Source: Sphingobacteriia bacterium (GTDB taxonomy: Bacteria; Bacteroidota; Bacteroidia; Chitinophagales; Chitinophagaceae). From it: a DNA stretch of 64,000 nt. Shown one piece after another: positions 27,348 to 37,655 of this stretch. The stretch lies in NCBI GenBank assembly GCA_004294135.1, contig RDZY01000009.1, positions 78,693 through 142,692 of the forward strand, given 5' to 3'. The notes beneath the pieces are model-generated. The model ran no database searches, was not told the origin of the DNA, and was given only the letters and a program-made list of their open reading frames with translations. A program made the position numbers and the translations under genes. How positions within the stretch are numbered: the stretch's first letter is position 1; each line of letters starts with the position of its first letter.

Positions 27348-27595
27348 AGGGCTACTGCACCCTCCACCAAAACAGTGGCTTTATTATTCAATATTTCTAC
27401 AAACCCACTTTGAATGGTGAAGGAGACTGTTTCTTTCTTGTCTTTTAATATCTTTAAATTCCCTTTGCCCAGTGCACTTACCATAGGAGCGTGTTTGTTT
27501 AATACTTCAAACAATCCGCTAATACCGGGCAATTGTACACCATATACATCACCGCTGTACAGTTTTTTTTCGGGAGTAAGTATTTCTAGTATCAT
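27344..27595 (-). CDS. atpC: ATP synthase F1 epsilon subunit (short form)
   Basis: Epsilon subunit of F1, coupling gamma rotation and regulating ATPase activity. 83 residues covering only the N-terminal beta-sandwich domain: EILTPEKKLYSGDVYGVQLPG, then FEVLNKHAPMVSAL and a C-terminal stretch ending VLVEGAVAL. The C-terminal two-helix inhibitory domain of E. coli AtpC (~139 residues) is absent, as is common in this phylum. It follows atpD after 14 nt. Confidence 0.93.
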   Translation of the reverse strand: MILEILTPEKKLYSGDVYGVQLPGISGLFEVLNKHAPMVSALGKGNLKILKDKKETVSFTIQSGFVEILNNKATVLVEGAVAL

Positions 27596-27609
27596 GTTAA
27601 ATTAATTAA

Positions 27610-29136
<1,527 letters not shown>

Positions 29137-29204
29137 TTAATAAACCAAACCGCTAAAGGTCTTTGATTTGGCGGCAAAGGTAAGGGGATGGAGGTAAAAA
29201 ACGG

Positions 29205-29262
29205 GTGTAAGACGGCGTTTTTTTTCTGAACTGGGGAAAGACGGTGAACGGTAGATGGTCAA
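29205..29262 (+). repeat. GACGGT-type short repeat upstream of the AI-2E-type permease
   Basis: Plus-strand copies GTAAGACGGCG, then AAAGACGGTGAACGGTAGATGG. Same family as the repeats at 6120-6180, 30357-30385 and 37656-37682. They sit in the 184-nt divergent gap between atpD and the permease gene. Confidence 0.55.
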
Positions 29263-29272
29263 CTATAAAGAG

Positions 29273-29280
29273 TATATTTG
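29273..29280 (+). promoter_or_regulatory. -7 promoter element TATATTTG for the permease gene
   Basis: Perfect TAnnTTTG match, 16 nt before the ATG at 29297. No good -33 TTTG is visible; the GACGGT repeats occupy that position. Confidence 0.55.
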
Positions 29281-29296
29281 GGATAAGATATTCTAA

Positions 29297-30361
29297 ATGA
29301 ACCAAGATCATAAGATAAACCGATATTTCTTCCTAGTAGTCATTCTATTATTCGCTGGCTTTTTACTCTTTAGCTTAAAATCATTTTTCACCGCTTTTTT
29401 GGCTGCAATTATGTTTTATGTGTTGAGTAAACAACCAGTAGAATGGCTGATTAAAAAACATCGTTGGAAGAAAAGTTGGGCGGCATTACTGATTATTATC
29501 GTTTCGTTTTTCATCATCCTGCTACCCATTTCTTTAATGGCGGCCATGCTGTACAAAAAAGCGTTGACTGTTTCGCAGAATACCAGTCAAATTATTGAAC
29601 CACTTAAACAACTGGATGCGAACTTACAAGAGCGATTTCATTTTATTTTATTATCGGAAAAAAACCTAAATGGAATTCAATCTTTTCTGGCTGATTTTAT
29701 TTCTTCATTACTAAATCAGGGATTGAATTTATTAAGCGCCATTAGCATGATGTATTTTTTTCTATACTTTATGATTATTAATATCAATCGCATGGAAGCC
29801 GCCATCATTTTTTACCTTCCTTTTAATCGGCAGAAAATAGAATTATTTGGGCAGGAACTAAAATCACAAACTTTCAGTAATGCCATCGGTGTTCCTTTAA
29901 TAGCAGTAGTTATAGGGCTATTCGGGTTTCTGGCTTTTTCCATTATTCAATTCAATGAACCTGGGTTCTGGGCAGTAATTCTTGGATTCTCTTCCATCAT
30001 TCCAATAGTTGGAACAGCCGTAGTATGGTTGCCCATCAGTATTTATTTATTTTCAAAGGGACAGATTTGGCAGGCTGTATTAATGATTGCTTGGGGGGCT
30101 TTACTATTAAGCGTACTGGATAATATCGTCCGCTTTTTATTGGCCAAAAAAATGGCCGATGTACACCCCATCGTTACGGTGCTGGGGGTAATTATTGGAC
30201 TAGAATTTTTTGGTATAACAGGGCTGATCTTTGGACCTTTAATTATTTCTTATTTCATTATTCTATTAAAGATTTATTACAACGAATACCAGCAAATCGA
30301 CCTTATGCCGAAGAAAAAAAAGACCACCCCTATGCCGTTTAAATTACCGTTTTTGAAGTAG
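29297..30361 (+). CDS. AI-2E family (PerM/YdiK-like) membrane permease
   Basis: Polytopic inner-membrane protein of 354 residues. N-terminal spans (FFLVVILLFAGFLLFSLKSFF), a soluble middle (~90-135), and a C-terminal block with FAFSIIQFNEPGFWAVILGF-like segments, SIIPIVGTAVVWLPISIYL and LDNIVRFLLAKKMADVHPIV, all characteristic of the family. Members have been linked to AI-2 export and to Na+/H+ antiport; the substrate is undetermined. Monocistronic; the C-terminus is Lys/Pro-rich. Its TAG stop is the start of a TAGACGGTG repeat. Confidence 0.9.
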   Translation: MNQDHKINRYFFLVVILLFAGFLLFSLKSFFTAFLAAIMFYVLSKQPVEWLIKKHRWKKSWAALLIIIVSFFIILLPISLMAAMLYKKALTVSQNTSQIIEPLKQLDANLQERFHFILLSEKNLNGIQSFLADFISSLLNQGLNLLSAISMMYFFLYFMIININRMEAAIIFYLPFNRQKIELFGQELKSQTFSNAIGVPLIAVVIGLFGFLAFSIIQFNEPGFWAVILGFSSIIPIVGTAVVWLPISIYLFSKGQIWQAVLMIAWGALLLSVLDNIVRFLLAKKMADVHPIVTVLGVIIGLEFFGITGLIFGPLIISYFIILLKIYYNEYQQIDLMPKKKKTTPMPFKLPFLK

Positions 30362-30385
30362 ACGGTGTAAATGATACGGTGGATG
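30357..30385 (+). repeat. GACGGT-type short repeat at the permease stop codon
   Basis: GTAGACGGTG and ATACGGTGGATG units directly at the stop of the permease gene and just before the convergent glpF stop. Member of the GACGGT family listed at 6120, 29205 and 37656. Confidence 0.5.
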
Positions 30386-30387
30386 AA

Positions 30388-31092
30388 TTAGAGACAGCTA
30401 TAGAGTAAAGCTGCTGCAACAGCGCCTGCAATGGGCGCTACAACTGGTATCCAACTATAAGCCCAGTCGCTCCCACCCTTTCCCTGAATAGGCAATAAAG
30501 CGTGCACAATGCGGGGACCAAAATCACGAGCCGGATTAATAGCATAACCCGTTGGCCCTCCCAAACTCAACCCGATTGCCAATACCAATAAGCCGACTGG
30601 AAGCGCGTCTAAAGAACCCAAGCTATTACTGCTTTTAGTAAGCAATAAAATGGACAACATAAAGACCATCGTCGCAAAAAATTCAGTCGCAAAATTCTGT
30701 GGTGTACTTCTAATAGCAGGTGTGTTACAGAATGCAGCTCTTTGCGCATCGGCATTGCCCGTGGCATTAAAATGCGCCCTATACATAATCCATACTATCA
30801 ACGCTCCCAATATAGCACCCAATAACTGTGCAAGCAGATATATTGGCACCAAAGCCCATTCAAATTTTCCAATAACTGCTAAGGCAATCGTTACGGCAGG
30901 ATTGAGGTGCGCGCCACTGCTGGATGCACTTGCATAAACCCCAATAAATACAGCCATAGCCCAACCAATTGTTATGGCCATAAACCCGCTGTTATTACCC
31001 TTGGTTTTATCTAAAACCACATTCGCTACTACCCCGTTTCCCAAAGTAACCAGCAAAGCGGTACCTACTAATTCAGCCAAAAAAGCCGTCAT
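30388..31092 (-). CDS. glpF: Glycerol facilitator (aquaglyceroporin, MIP family)
   Basis: Channel for glycerol uptake by facilitated diffusion. Both half-helix NPA boxes are present: HLNPAVTIALAV (about residue 63) and AINPARDFGPRIVHA (about 184). Asp after the second NPAR is the residue that distinguishes glycerol facilitators from water-selective aquaporins. 234 residues and about six spans. It lies 76 nt downstream of glpK, so the two likely form a glycerol uptake and phosphorylation unit. Confidence 0.93.
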   Translation of the reverse strand: MTAFLAELVGTALLVTLGNGVVANVVLDKTKGNNSGFMAITIGWAMAVFIGVYASASSSGAHLNPAVTIALAVIGKFEWALVPIYLLAQLLGAILGALIVWIMYRAHFNATGNADAQRAAFCNTPAIRSTPQNFATEFFATMVFMLSILLLTKSSNSLGSLDALPVGLLVLAIGLSLGGPTGYAINPARDFGPRIVHALLPIQGKGGSDWAYSWIPVVAPIAGAVAAALLYSCL

Positions 31093-31168
31093 TCAATCAA
31101 TTTAATTTGTGAATAGTCCCTCAATTTAAGCTATATATTCTGAGCGAGTATATTAAGAAGTTAATAAA

Positions 31169-32674
31169 TTATCCATGTATCATAGCCGCATTCACTGCCC
31201 TACTCCATCCCTCCGCCAAAGCGTCTTTTGTTTTCAAATTCATGGTAGGCTCAAAAACCCTTTCTTTCTGCCAAAGCTCCTGTATTTCATCGGTACTACT
31301 CCAATAACCAATGGCCAAACCCGCTAAATAAGCGGCTCCCAGCGCGGTAGTTTCTACGGTAGTAGGCCTAATTACTTTGGTCTGTAATAAATCACTCTGA
31401 AACTGCATCAATAAATTATTGGCAGTGGCACCACCATCTACGCGCAACTCTTTAATAGAAATTCCGGAATCTGCTTCCATTGCTTTTAATACATCCATCG
31501 TTTGATACGCTATACTTTCTAAGGCAGCTCGGGCAATATGCGCACTGGTTGTACCACGTGTAATACCAACAATAGTTCCCCTTGCATATTGATTCCAATA
31601 GGGCGCACCCAATCCCGCAAATGCAGGCACCATATAAACGCCATCCGTACCAGCTACTTCTGCGGCAAGGGTTTCTACTTCAGCAGCGGTACGAATAATT
31701 TTAAGCCCATCTCTTAACCACTGTACTACTGCGCCCGCAATAAATACGGAACCTTCCAATGCATAATGCGTAACCCCATTAATTTTCCAGGCAATGGTAG
31801 TAAGTAAATGATGGGTTGATATTACTGGAGTTGTGCCTGTATTCATCAACATAAAACAACCTGTTCCGTACGTATTTTTTACCATCCCTGGCTGTGTACA
31901 TTGCTGTCCAAATAAAGCAGCCTGCTGGTCGCCCGCTATACCCGCAATAGGCACTGGATTGGCTGTTAATATATTTTGAGTATAACCATAAACTTCGCTG
32001 CTGCTCTTTACAGTAGGAAGTATGGAAGCAGGAATATTAAATAGGTTCAATAAGTCCGCATCCCATTGCTCGGTATGGATATTAAACAACATAGTACGAG
32101 ATGCATTGGATACATCCGTAACATGCACCAATCCGTTGGTCAATTTCCACACCAGCCAACTATCAATGGTTCCAAATAATAAATCACCAGCCGCGGCAGC
32201 GGCTCTAGCACCAGTAATATGATCGAGTATCCACTTTATTTTGGTAGCAGAAAAATAAGCGTCAATCACCAAGCCCGTTTTTTGTTGAATTAAAGCGGCG
32301 TTACCCGCTTCCTTCAGCGTATCACAATATTCGGCCGTTCTTCTGTCCTGCCACACAATAGCATGATAAATAGGGAGGCCCGTTTTTTTATTCCATACTA
32401 CCGTTGTTTCACGCTGGTTGGTAATGCCAATAGCCGCAATATTTTTAATGCTTAATGAGGCCATCGTAATGGCTTCTGCTGCTACGCCAATCTGCGTACT
32501 CCAAATTTCATTGGCATCATGCTCTACCCAGCCGGGCTGTGGAAATAACTGTGTGAATTCTTTTTGTGCAGTGGCTATAATAGCACCGCTTTTATCAAAA
32601 ACAATAGCGCGACTGCTGGTAGTTCCTTGATCTAAGGAAAGTATATATTGTGGCATGAAATCGTTTTTTATCAT
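31169..32674 (-). CDS. glpK: Glycerol kinase
   Basis: Phosphorylates glycerol to sn-glycerol 3-phosphate, trapping what GlpF admits. FGGY kinase motifs: [44 protein letters not shown] and [20 protein letters not shown]. 501 residues. The frame opens [21 protein letters not shown] at 32674 abuts the TAG of the upstream gene and has AGGGGAGG in front, whereas the ATG at 32656 (MPQYILS) matches usual family starts. The first is preferred for its ribosome-binding site. Confidence 0.96.
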   Translation of the reverse strand: MIKNDFMPQYILSLDQGTTSSRAIVFDKSGAIIATAQKEFTQLFPQPGWVEHDANEIWSTQIGVAAEAITMASLSIKNIAAIGITNQRETTVVWNKKTGLPIYHAIVWQDRRTAEYCDTLKEAGNAALIQQKTGLVIDAYFSATKIKWILDHITGARAAAAAGDLLFGTIDSWLVWKLTNGLVHVTDVSNASRTMLFNIHTEQWDADLLNLFNIPASILPTVKSSSEVYGYTQNILTANPVPIAGIAGDQQAALFGQQCTQPGMVKNTYGTGCFMLMNTGTTPVISTHHLLTTIAWKINGVTHYALEGSVFIAGAVVQWLRDGLKIIRTAAEVETLAAEVAGTDGVYMVPAFAGLGAPYWNQYARGTIVGITRGTTSAHIARAALESIAYQTMDVLKAMEADSGISIKELRVDGGATANNLLMQFQSDLLQTKVIRPTTVETTALGAAYLAGLAIGYWSSTDEIQELWQKERVFEPTMNLKTKDALAEGWSRAVNAAMIHG

Positions 32675-34039
32675 CTACCTCCCCTTCAACCAAGGCATTG
32701 GATTCTGTGCAACACTCTTATCATTCATAATCATAAACAGAATTCCACCTTCCCCATCAATTGAAGTTCCAGATTTACCCAATACCGTTCCTGCTTTCAC
32801 TTGTTGATCGCGACCCACACTAAAAGAGGATAAATTTTTATAGCCTGTAAAATATTTTCCGTGACGAACTAATACCACCAATTCATCGGCCATTTCACCC
32901 ACATAAACTACTTCCCCATCGGCCACACAACGAACAGAAGAACCAACTGCTACCGCAATTTCAATACCATCCGATTTTTGTATCAACTTAGTCCCTGCAT
33001 AGTTCTGCGTTCCAAATCCAACCGTAACAATACCATTCGAAACTGGCCAAGGCAATCTACCCCGATTGTTCTCGAAATTAATTGACATTTCCATGCCCTC
33101 GGGGGTAGATTCTAGTGGGGAATAATTTCTGTCTTTAGCCGCCGACGTTACACCCGTATTAGCCTCATTGTTATTGTTGTTATTCTTAGGCGTTGAAGGT
33201 TTATTTGGTGTAATAGTGGAGTTGTTTTTTGCGGCTTCCGCATTTTTACTGGCTTGTAATTTACGGGCATCTTCAAGTGCTTTCAAACGCTTTGCTTCAT
33301 CGCGTTTTTTGGCTTCTTCAATCTCTCTTCTAATAACCGCATTCATAGCCAAAGCAACTTTCTGCCGCTGCCCTTCTTTGTCCTTCAATTGCTTACTTAT
33401 TTCCAACTCTTTTCCTTTCAAACCAACCACTACCTGATCTTGTTCTTTTTTATCATCTTGCAAAACCAGCAGTTGTTTATTCTGTACTTCCAGTGTACTT
33501 AAACGTTCTTTTTTATTGTTGCTGAGCACCCCTACTTTTTCTTGCAATAAATTTTCTGACTTCACAATGGTGCTGGCCTGTGTCTCCCTATTTTGTCTAT
33601 AACTTTTGAGATAAGTAACACGCTTAATGGCGTCGTTAAAACTACCTGCAGAAAATAAAAAATTCAAATACGCATAACTACTCCTGTTTTTATAAGCAAA
33701 AACAATGCTTTTAGCATATTTTACTTTCAACGTATCCAATTCTTTTTTCAGTCGATATATATCACGTTCATTTAAAAAAATAGTTTCATCCAACTGCTTT
33801 ACTTCCCTATTAATACTGCCCACTAAGGCCTCACGCGCATTTATTTTTTTCTTGATGATGGCCAGTTGTTTCACCGAGCTCTTGGTATTTTTTTGGGTCT
33901 CTCGCAGCATCTGATTCAATTCAGTAATTTCCCGCTCCAGGTTCTGTTTGGTCTTCTGCAATTCTTCTCGAGACTGAGCCAATAGCATCATAGTGCTGAT
34001 CAGAAAAAAAATAATACCTAAGCCGATTTTTTTAAACAT
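32675..34039 (-). CDS. EnvC-like protein: coiled coil plus degenerate LytM (M23) domain
   Basis: Exported (MFKKIGLGIIFFLISTMMLLAQ) protein with a long coiled coil at ~22-250, a low-complexity linker (NSTITPNKPSTPKNNNNNNE) and a C-terminal LytM/M23 domain (~340-454). The zinc-peptidase residues are missing: the HxxxD segment reads QKSDGIEIA and the HxH segment reads GGILFMIMND. It is therefore probably not a peptidase but an activator of cell-wall amidases, like EnvC. It lies between a DUF4292 lipoprotein gene and glpK; its TAG is followed at once by the glpK ATG. Confidence 0.87.
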   Translation of the reverse strand: MFKKIGLGIIFFLISTMMLLAQSREELQKTKQNLEREITELNQMLRETQKNTKSSVKQLAIIKKKINAREALVGSINREVKQLDETIFLNERDIYRLKKELDTLKVKYAKSIVFAYKNRSSYAYLNFLFSAGSFNDAIKRVTYLKSYRQNRETQASTIVKSENLLQEKVGVLSNNKKERLSTLEVQNKQLLVLQDDKKEQDQVVVGLKGKELEISKQLKDKEGQRQKVALAMNAVIRREIEEAKKRDEAKRLKALEDARKLQASKNAEAAKNNSTITPNKPSTPKNNNNNNEANTGVTSAAKDRNYSPLESTPEGMEMSINFENNRGRLPWPVSNGIVTVGFGTQNYAGTKLIQKSDGIEIAVAVGSSVRCVADGEVVYVGEMADELVVLVRHGKYFTGYKNLSSFSVGRDQQVKAGTVLGKSGTSIDGEGGILFMIMNDKSVAQNPMPWLKGR

Positions 34040-34092
34040 GGGTCAAAATTAAGGGATGCCTTCGGGTATAGAACGATTAAACCCTCAGTAAA

Positions 34093-34926
34093 TTACTTAC
34101 GTTTATAGTTTTTAGGTAACTCAAACATATATTTTAACGGTTCATTTAGGCTAAACTCCTTAAAATCAAGGTTAATAGTGAGTCGCGACTTCTCAGAAAC
34201 CACTATTTGCCGTTTAGTAGAAAACTGGTAAGTACCCATAGGCTGGTAATCAGAAAAGCTGATATCACAAGTACGATTCCGTTGCAAATCAATATCATCT
34301 AATTTGCTATGGGTGATCCTGAAATCGTTGGTGGACAAGGTAAGTAAGTGCTTAAATATATCTCCAATCATCAACACCAATAAAGTAGAAGGCCCATCTT
34401 TATAAGAAACAATATTTTGATTCATAAATACCGGATTACCAATCAGCAGATTCTGTAAGGTGAAGAAATCAAAAGGGATTTCAGTGGCTTCTTTTAAATA
34501 ATCGATAGAGCGGTATTGGATGTATTTCTCCCCCACTTTCTTGACCAGTATTACCGAATCTTTTTTTATCTGCACTTGCAATCCCTCTGCAGCAATACCC
34601 AAAAACGAACCCCTGATACGAATAAAAATAATACTGTCCTTAATCATACTTAGGTAGGCCATATAATTATCACTGTTCTCGGCACTTTCATACTCAATTT
34701 TTATTTTGGCATTAAAACTGTTGAAACTGATATTATTGGTGACTACTTTGGTCATGATATCCCTTACAATCTTAGCAGAATCCACCGTTGGCGTTTCATT
34801 AATTACAATAATTTGAGTCGTATCTTTTTTATTGATGGCTTCTTGAATGGTAGCCACTTTCTTTACCGTTTTACAGGATATTCCTATTAAAAAAATGGCG
34901 ATAAATAGTTTATAAAATTTCATCAT
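34093..34926 (-). CDS. DUF4292-type lipoprotein
   Basis: Lipoprotein with MMKFYKLFIAIFLIGISC (Cys at about residue 18). A further in-frame ATG at 34977 would add 17 residues before the signal peptide and overlap the dut stop, so 34926 (or 34923) is preferred. The rest is beta-rich: SFNAKIKIEYESAENSDNYMA, then SIIFIRIRGSFLGIAAEGLQ, reminiscent of LolA/LolB-like outer-membrane lipoprotein carriers. Function unproven. It lies in a dut-DUF4292-envC string. Confidence 0.82.
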   Translation of the reverse strand: MMKFYKLFIAIFLIGISCKTVKKVATIQEAINKKDTTQIIVINETPTVDSAKIVRDIMTKVVTNNISFNSFNAKIKIEYESAENSDNYMAYLSMIKDSIIFIRIRGSFLGIAAEGLQVQIKKDSVILVKKVGEKYIQYRSIDYLKEATEIPFDFFTLQNLLIGNPVFMNQNIVSYKDGPSTLLVLMIGDIFKHLLTLSTNDFRITHSKLDDIDLQRNRTCDISFSDYQPMGTYQFSTKRQIVVSEKSRLTINLDFKEFSLNEPLKYMFELPKNYKRK

Positions 34927-34976
34927 TGAATATGGTTTATTTATAGCGTTCAAGTATTGTATTTGAACCAGTGGCA

Positions 34977-35441
34977 TTAGCCATTTAAGGGGTTGTGTTC
35001 TGTTAAACCTGTGCTTCCAAATCCACCAGCTCCTCTTATAGTTTCATCCAAGCTTTCAACCAGAAGCCAGTCAATTTTCTCCACCGTTTGCAAAACCATT
35101 TGCGCAATACGATTACCCGGTTCAATCGTCTGAACCTGCCCCGATAAATTTACCAGTATCACTTTAATTTCACCCCTATAATCTGCATCAATGGTACCGG
35201 GTGAATTTAAGCAGGTAATGCCTTGTTTTAAAGCAAGCCCACTCCTGGGGCGAATTTGAGCCTCATAATTAGCAGGTAATTCAATCTTTAAACCCGTAGG
35301 AATCAGCACCCTTTCTAAGGAAGCAAGTTGAACTGGCACCTCAATATTGGCATATAAATCCATTCCAGAAGCCCCTTCTGTGGCATATTTAGGCAGTGGA
35401 TATGGCGATTCGTTTACAATTTTCACTTGTTTTACGTGCAT
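34977..35441 (-). CDS. dut: dUTP diphosphatase
   Basis: Trimeric enzyme hydrolysing dUTP to dUMP and PPi. The five conserved motifs can be read in order: [54 protein letters not shown] and [10 protein letters not shown] (the P-loop-like C-terminal motif V). 154 residues is typical. First gene of a minus-strand series that continues with the DUF4292 lipoprotein and the EnvC-like gene. Confidence 0.97.
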   Translation of the reverse strand: MHVKQVKIVNESPYPLPKYATEGASGMDLYANIEVPVQLASLERVLIPTGLKIELPANYEAQIRPRSGLALKQGITCLNSPGTIDADYRGEIKVILVNLSGQVQTIEPGNRIAQMVLQTVEKIDWLLVESLDETIRGAGGFGSTGLTEHNPLNG

Positions 35442-35445
35442 TTTG

Positions 35446-35453
35446 CGAAGGTA
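35446..35453 (-). promoter_or_regulatory. Possible -7 element TACCTTCG for dut
   Basis: Seven of eight matches to TAnnTTTG, 4 nt upstream of the dut ATG. The same octamer occurs before the polysaccharide-initiating transferase at 36239. Confidence 0.35.
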
Positions 35454-35466
35454 GGGCGAGAAGTCT

Positions 35467-35474
35467 TATTTTTG
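35467..35474 (+). promoter_or_regulatory. -7 promoter element TATTTTTG for the methyltransferase
   Basis: Perfect TAnnTTTG match 39 nt upstream of the ATG at 35514, back to back with the candidate dut promoter. Confidence 0.5.
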
Positions 35475-35513
35475 GCTGCCTTCTAAAAAACATTCACCAA
35501 ATGCAGAAATCTG

Positions 35514-36182
35514 ATGCTGCCTAAAATTGTACAAAAAATTGCCGACAATAAAAGCAAGGATTCCCTTTCACATCAATTAAGGAGTAAAAGATTCTTGTTT
35601 TTTCAACACTGCATTCAACAATTACCCAAGCCCATCCATATTTTAGATATAGGTGGTACCATGGCTTTTTGGCAGAGTATGAACTTTAATCCGCTCGATA
35701 TTCGCATCACCCTACTCAATTTAGAGCCTTCTTCTTCGGTATCATATCCCTTTGAATGCATTCAGGCTGATGCGACTAAGTTGACTCAATTTGGAGATCA
35801 GTCGGTCGATATTGTCTTCTCCAACTCAGTTATAGAACACCTTTTTACTTGGGAAAATCAGCAAAAAATGGCCCAAGAAGTACAAAGGGTGGGCAAAAAC
35901 TATTTTATTCAAAGTCCAAACTATTGGTTCCCCATAGAGCCTCATTGGGTATTCCCCTGTTTTCAATACCTGCCATTTTGGGTAAAATGCTGGATGACCC
36001 AACAATTTGCACTCGGTCATATTGGTGCAATCAAAGATGCAGCAAGGGCTAGGGAGCAAGTAGCAGAAATTAAATTACTTTCTTTAAAGGAAATAAAGCA
36101 ATTATTCCCTCATTCTGCGGTGTACAAAGAGAAATTCATGGGATTGAATAAATCCTTTATAGCGCACTCTTTTGGCATATAA
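35514..36182 (+). CDS. Class I SAM-dependent methyltransferase
   Basis: 222 residues with the Methyltransferase_11-type core: motif I PIHILDIGGTMAFW (about 39-52), an acidic end of strand 2 in ITLLNLEPSS, ECIQADATKL and the later DIVFSNSVIEHLFTWENQ. The substrate is unknown. Placed 78 nt before the initiating sugar transferase of the polysaccharide locus, it may act on glycan precursors, but this is only positional inference. The C-terminus has an aromatic-rich patch (FPIEPHWVFPCFQYLPFWVK) that could be membrane- or lipid-associated. Confidence 0.82.
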   Translation: MLPKIVQKIADNKSKDSLSHQLRSKRFLFFQHCIQQLPKPIHILDIGGTMAFWQSMNFNPLDIRITLLNLEPSSSVSYPFECIQADATKLTQFGDQSVDIVFSNSVIEHLFTWENQQKMAQEVQRVGKNYFIQSPNYWFPIEPHWVFPCFQYLPFWVKCWMTQQFALGHIGAIKDAARAREQVAEIKLLSLKEIKQLFPHSAVYKEKFMGLNKSFIAHSFGI

Positions 36183-36238
36183 AAGTTATTAAATTCACAT
36201 TAATAAAGCACTATAACACCTCAATCGGGATAATTATT

Positions 36239-36246
36239 TACCTTCG
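36239..36246 (+). promoter_or_regulatory. Possible -7 element TACCTTCG for the glycosylphosphotransferase
   Basis: Seven of eight matches to TAnnTTTG, 14 nt before the ATG at 36261. Confidence 0.38.
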
Positions 36247-36260
36247 CAGTCCCAGCGGCT

Positions 36261-37655
36261 ATGAAGAAAAACGTACGTTACTATCATATCACCCGGTATC
36301 TAGCAGATGCCCTTGCAATTGTTGTTGCCTATATGGCATCATTGGCTACGCAGTATGGGGAAGTTATACATAGCTTTAGTATTGTTTTTGTAGCCCTCTC
36401 CATTTTTTTCTGGTATTTTATTTCTGTGGTGTCTAAATTATACGCCGACCGCCGTTCTAATAAATTTTCGGAAGAGATTATTTTTATTACATACAATATT
36501 TTATTGGTCTCCATACTCCTTAGCTCCTCGCTTTATTTTATTGAATTAAATCCAGCTTATTCGGCTAAATTCTTTGGCGTTTATTTGGCCTACCTTTTTA
36601 TTTTTGTATCTGCTACCAAATATTTTTTACGAAAAAGTGTGCACGCCGCACTACACCAAGGAAAATTATACGATAAGATTTTACTGGTCGGTTCCACACC
36701 AGCAGCCATCAACTACTACGAAACCATCAACAAATATTATTATTATGGCTACCAATGCGTTGGTGTAATTGATGAGCATCCTACTAAAATTAATGGCAGC
36801 AAATACTACGGAAATATTGATGCGCTAAGCAATGTATTGCGTACCGAAATTATTGATGAAGTAGTAATTGCCCTTCCCAATAGCGAGTACAACAATATAC
36901 AACGTTGTATGGAAGTATGCGATTATCACCGCACCAAAGTGCGGATACTTCCTGACTTACAACAGTACGCTTCTTCTGCCATTGCAGTAGATAATATTGG
37001 CCTAGTACCCACCATTAGTGTAATAGAATTACCATTGGATAAATGGCAGAATAAAATATTGAAAAGACTTTTCGATATTGTTTTTTCCCTGGTGGTTTTC
37101 TTAACAGTAGGTATTATTCTATTCCCAATAATTGCCATCATCATCAAACTTACATCTAAGGGAAGGGTTTTCTTTAAACAAGAAAGATGGGGACTTAACA
37201 ATGAAAAAATCATCTGTTATAAATTCCGCTCCATGGTGCAAGAAAGCCAAGACCTAAATGAAGAAGGCAAATACCAACAAGCTCAAAAAGATGATCCGAG
37301 GGTAACTTGGATTGGAAAAATATTGCGACAAACCAACTTAGATGAATTACCACAATTCCTAAATGTATTGTTGGGAAATATGTCAGTTGTTGGGCCACGC
37401 CCCCATCCAACCCCACTGAATATAGAAAGTATGCATACCGTAGAAAATTATATGTTGCGACATATAGTATTGCCGGGCATCAGTGGTTGGGCTCAAGTAA
37501 ATGGATCTCGTGGTGAAACAAAAACATCGAATGATATGCAGCAAAGGGTGAATTTCGATTTGTATTATATTCATAGGTGGACTTTCTGGCTCGATTGTCA
37601 GATCATTCTTCAAACCATTATTAATATTTTAAGAGGAGATCAGAATGCGTATTAG
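36261..37655 (+). CDS. Undecaprenyl-phosphate glycosylphosphotransferase (WcaJ/WbaP type)
   Basis: Initiates surface polysaccharide repeat synthesis by moving a sugar-1-phosphate onto undecaprenyl phosphate. Four N-terminal membrane segments (~10-125), a Rossmann-like CoA-binding-type region (~135-250), then one more span and the catalytic Bac_transf domain: KRLFDIVFSLVVFL, KGRVFFKQERWGLNNEKI, CYKFRSMV, RQTNLDELPQFLNVLLG and MSVVGPRPHP. 464 residues, full length. Sugar specificity cannot be read. It overlaps the downstream Wzi gene by 11 nt and is the only initiating transferase in the window. Confidence 0.94.
   Translation: MKKNVRYYHITRYLADALAIVVAYMASLATQYGEVIHSFSIVFVALSIFFWYFISVVSKLYADRRSNKFSEEIIFITYNILLVSILLSSSLYFIELNPAYSAKFFGVYLAYLFIFVSATKYFLRKSVHAALHQGKLYDKILLVGSTPAAINYYETINKYYYYGYQCVGVIDEHPTKINGSKYYGNIDALSNVLRTEIIDEVVIALPNSEYNNIQRCMEVCDYHRTKVRILPDLQQYASSAIAVDNIGLVPTISVIELPLDKWQNKILKRLFDIVFSLVVFLTVGIILFPIIAIIIKLTSKGRVFFKQERWGLNNEKIICYKFRSMVQESQDLNEEGKYQQAQKDDPRVTWIGKILRQTNLDELPQFLNVLLGNMSVVGPRPHPTPLNIESMHTVENYMLRHIVLPGISGWAQVNGSRGETKTSNDMQQRVNFDLYYIHRWTFWLDCQIILQTIINILRGDQNAY

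Noticed and set aside
32675..34039. Active M23 endopeptidase
   Set aside because: The zinc-binding and catalytic His residues of the LytM domain are absent, so an EnvC-like activator is the better call.
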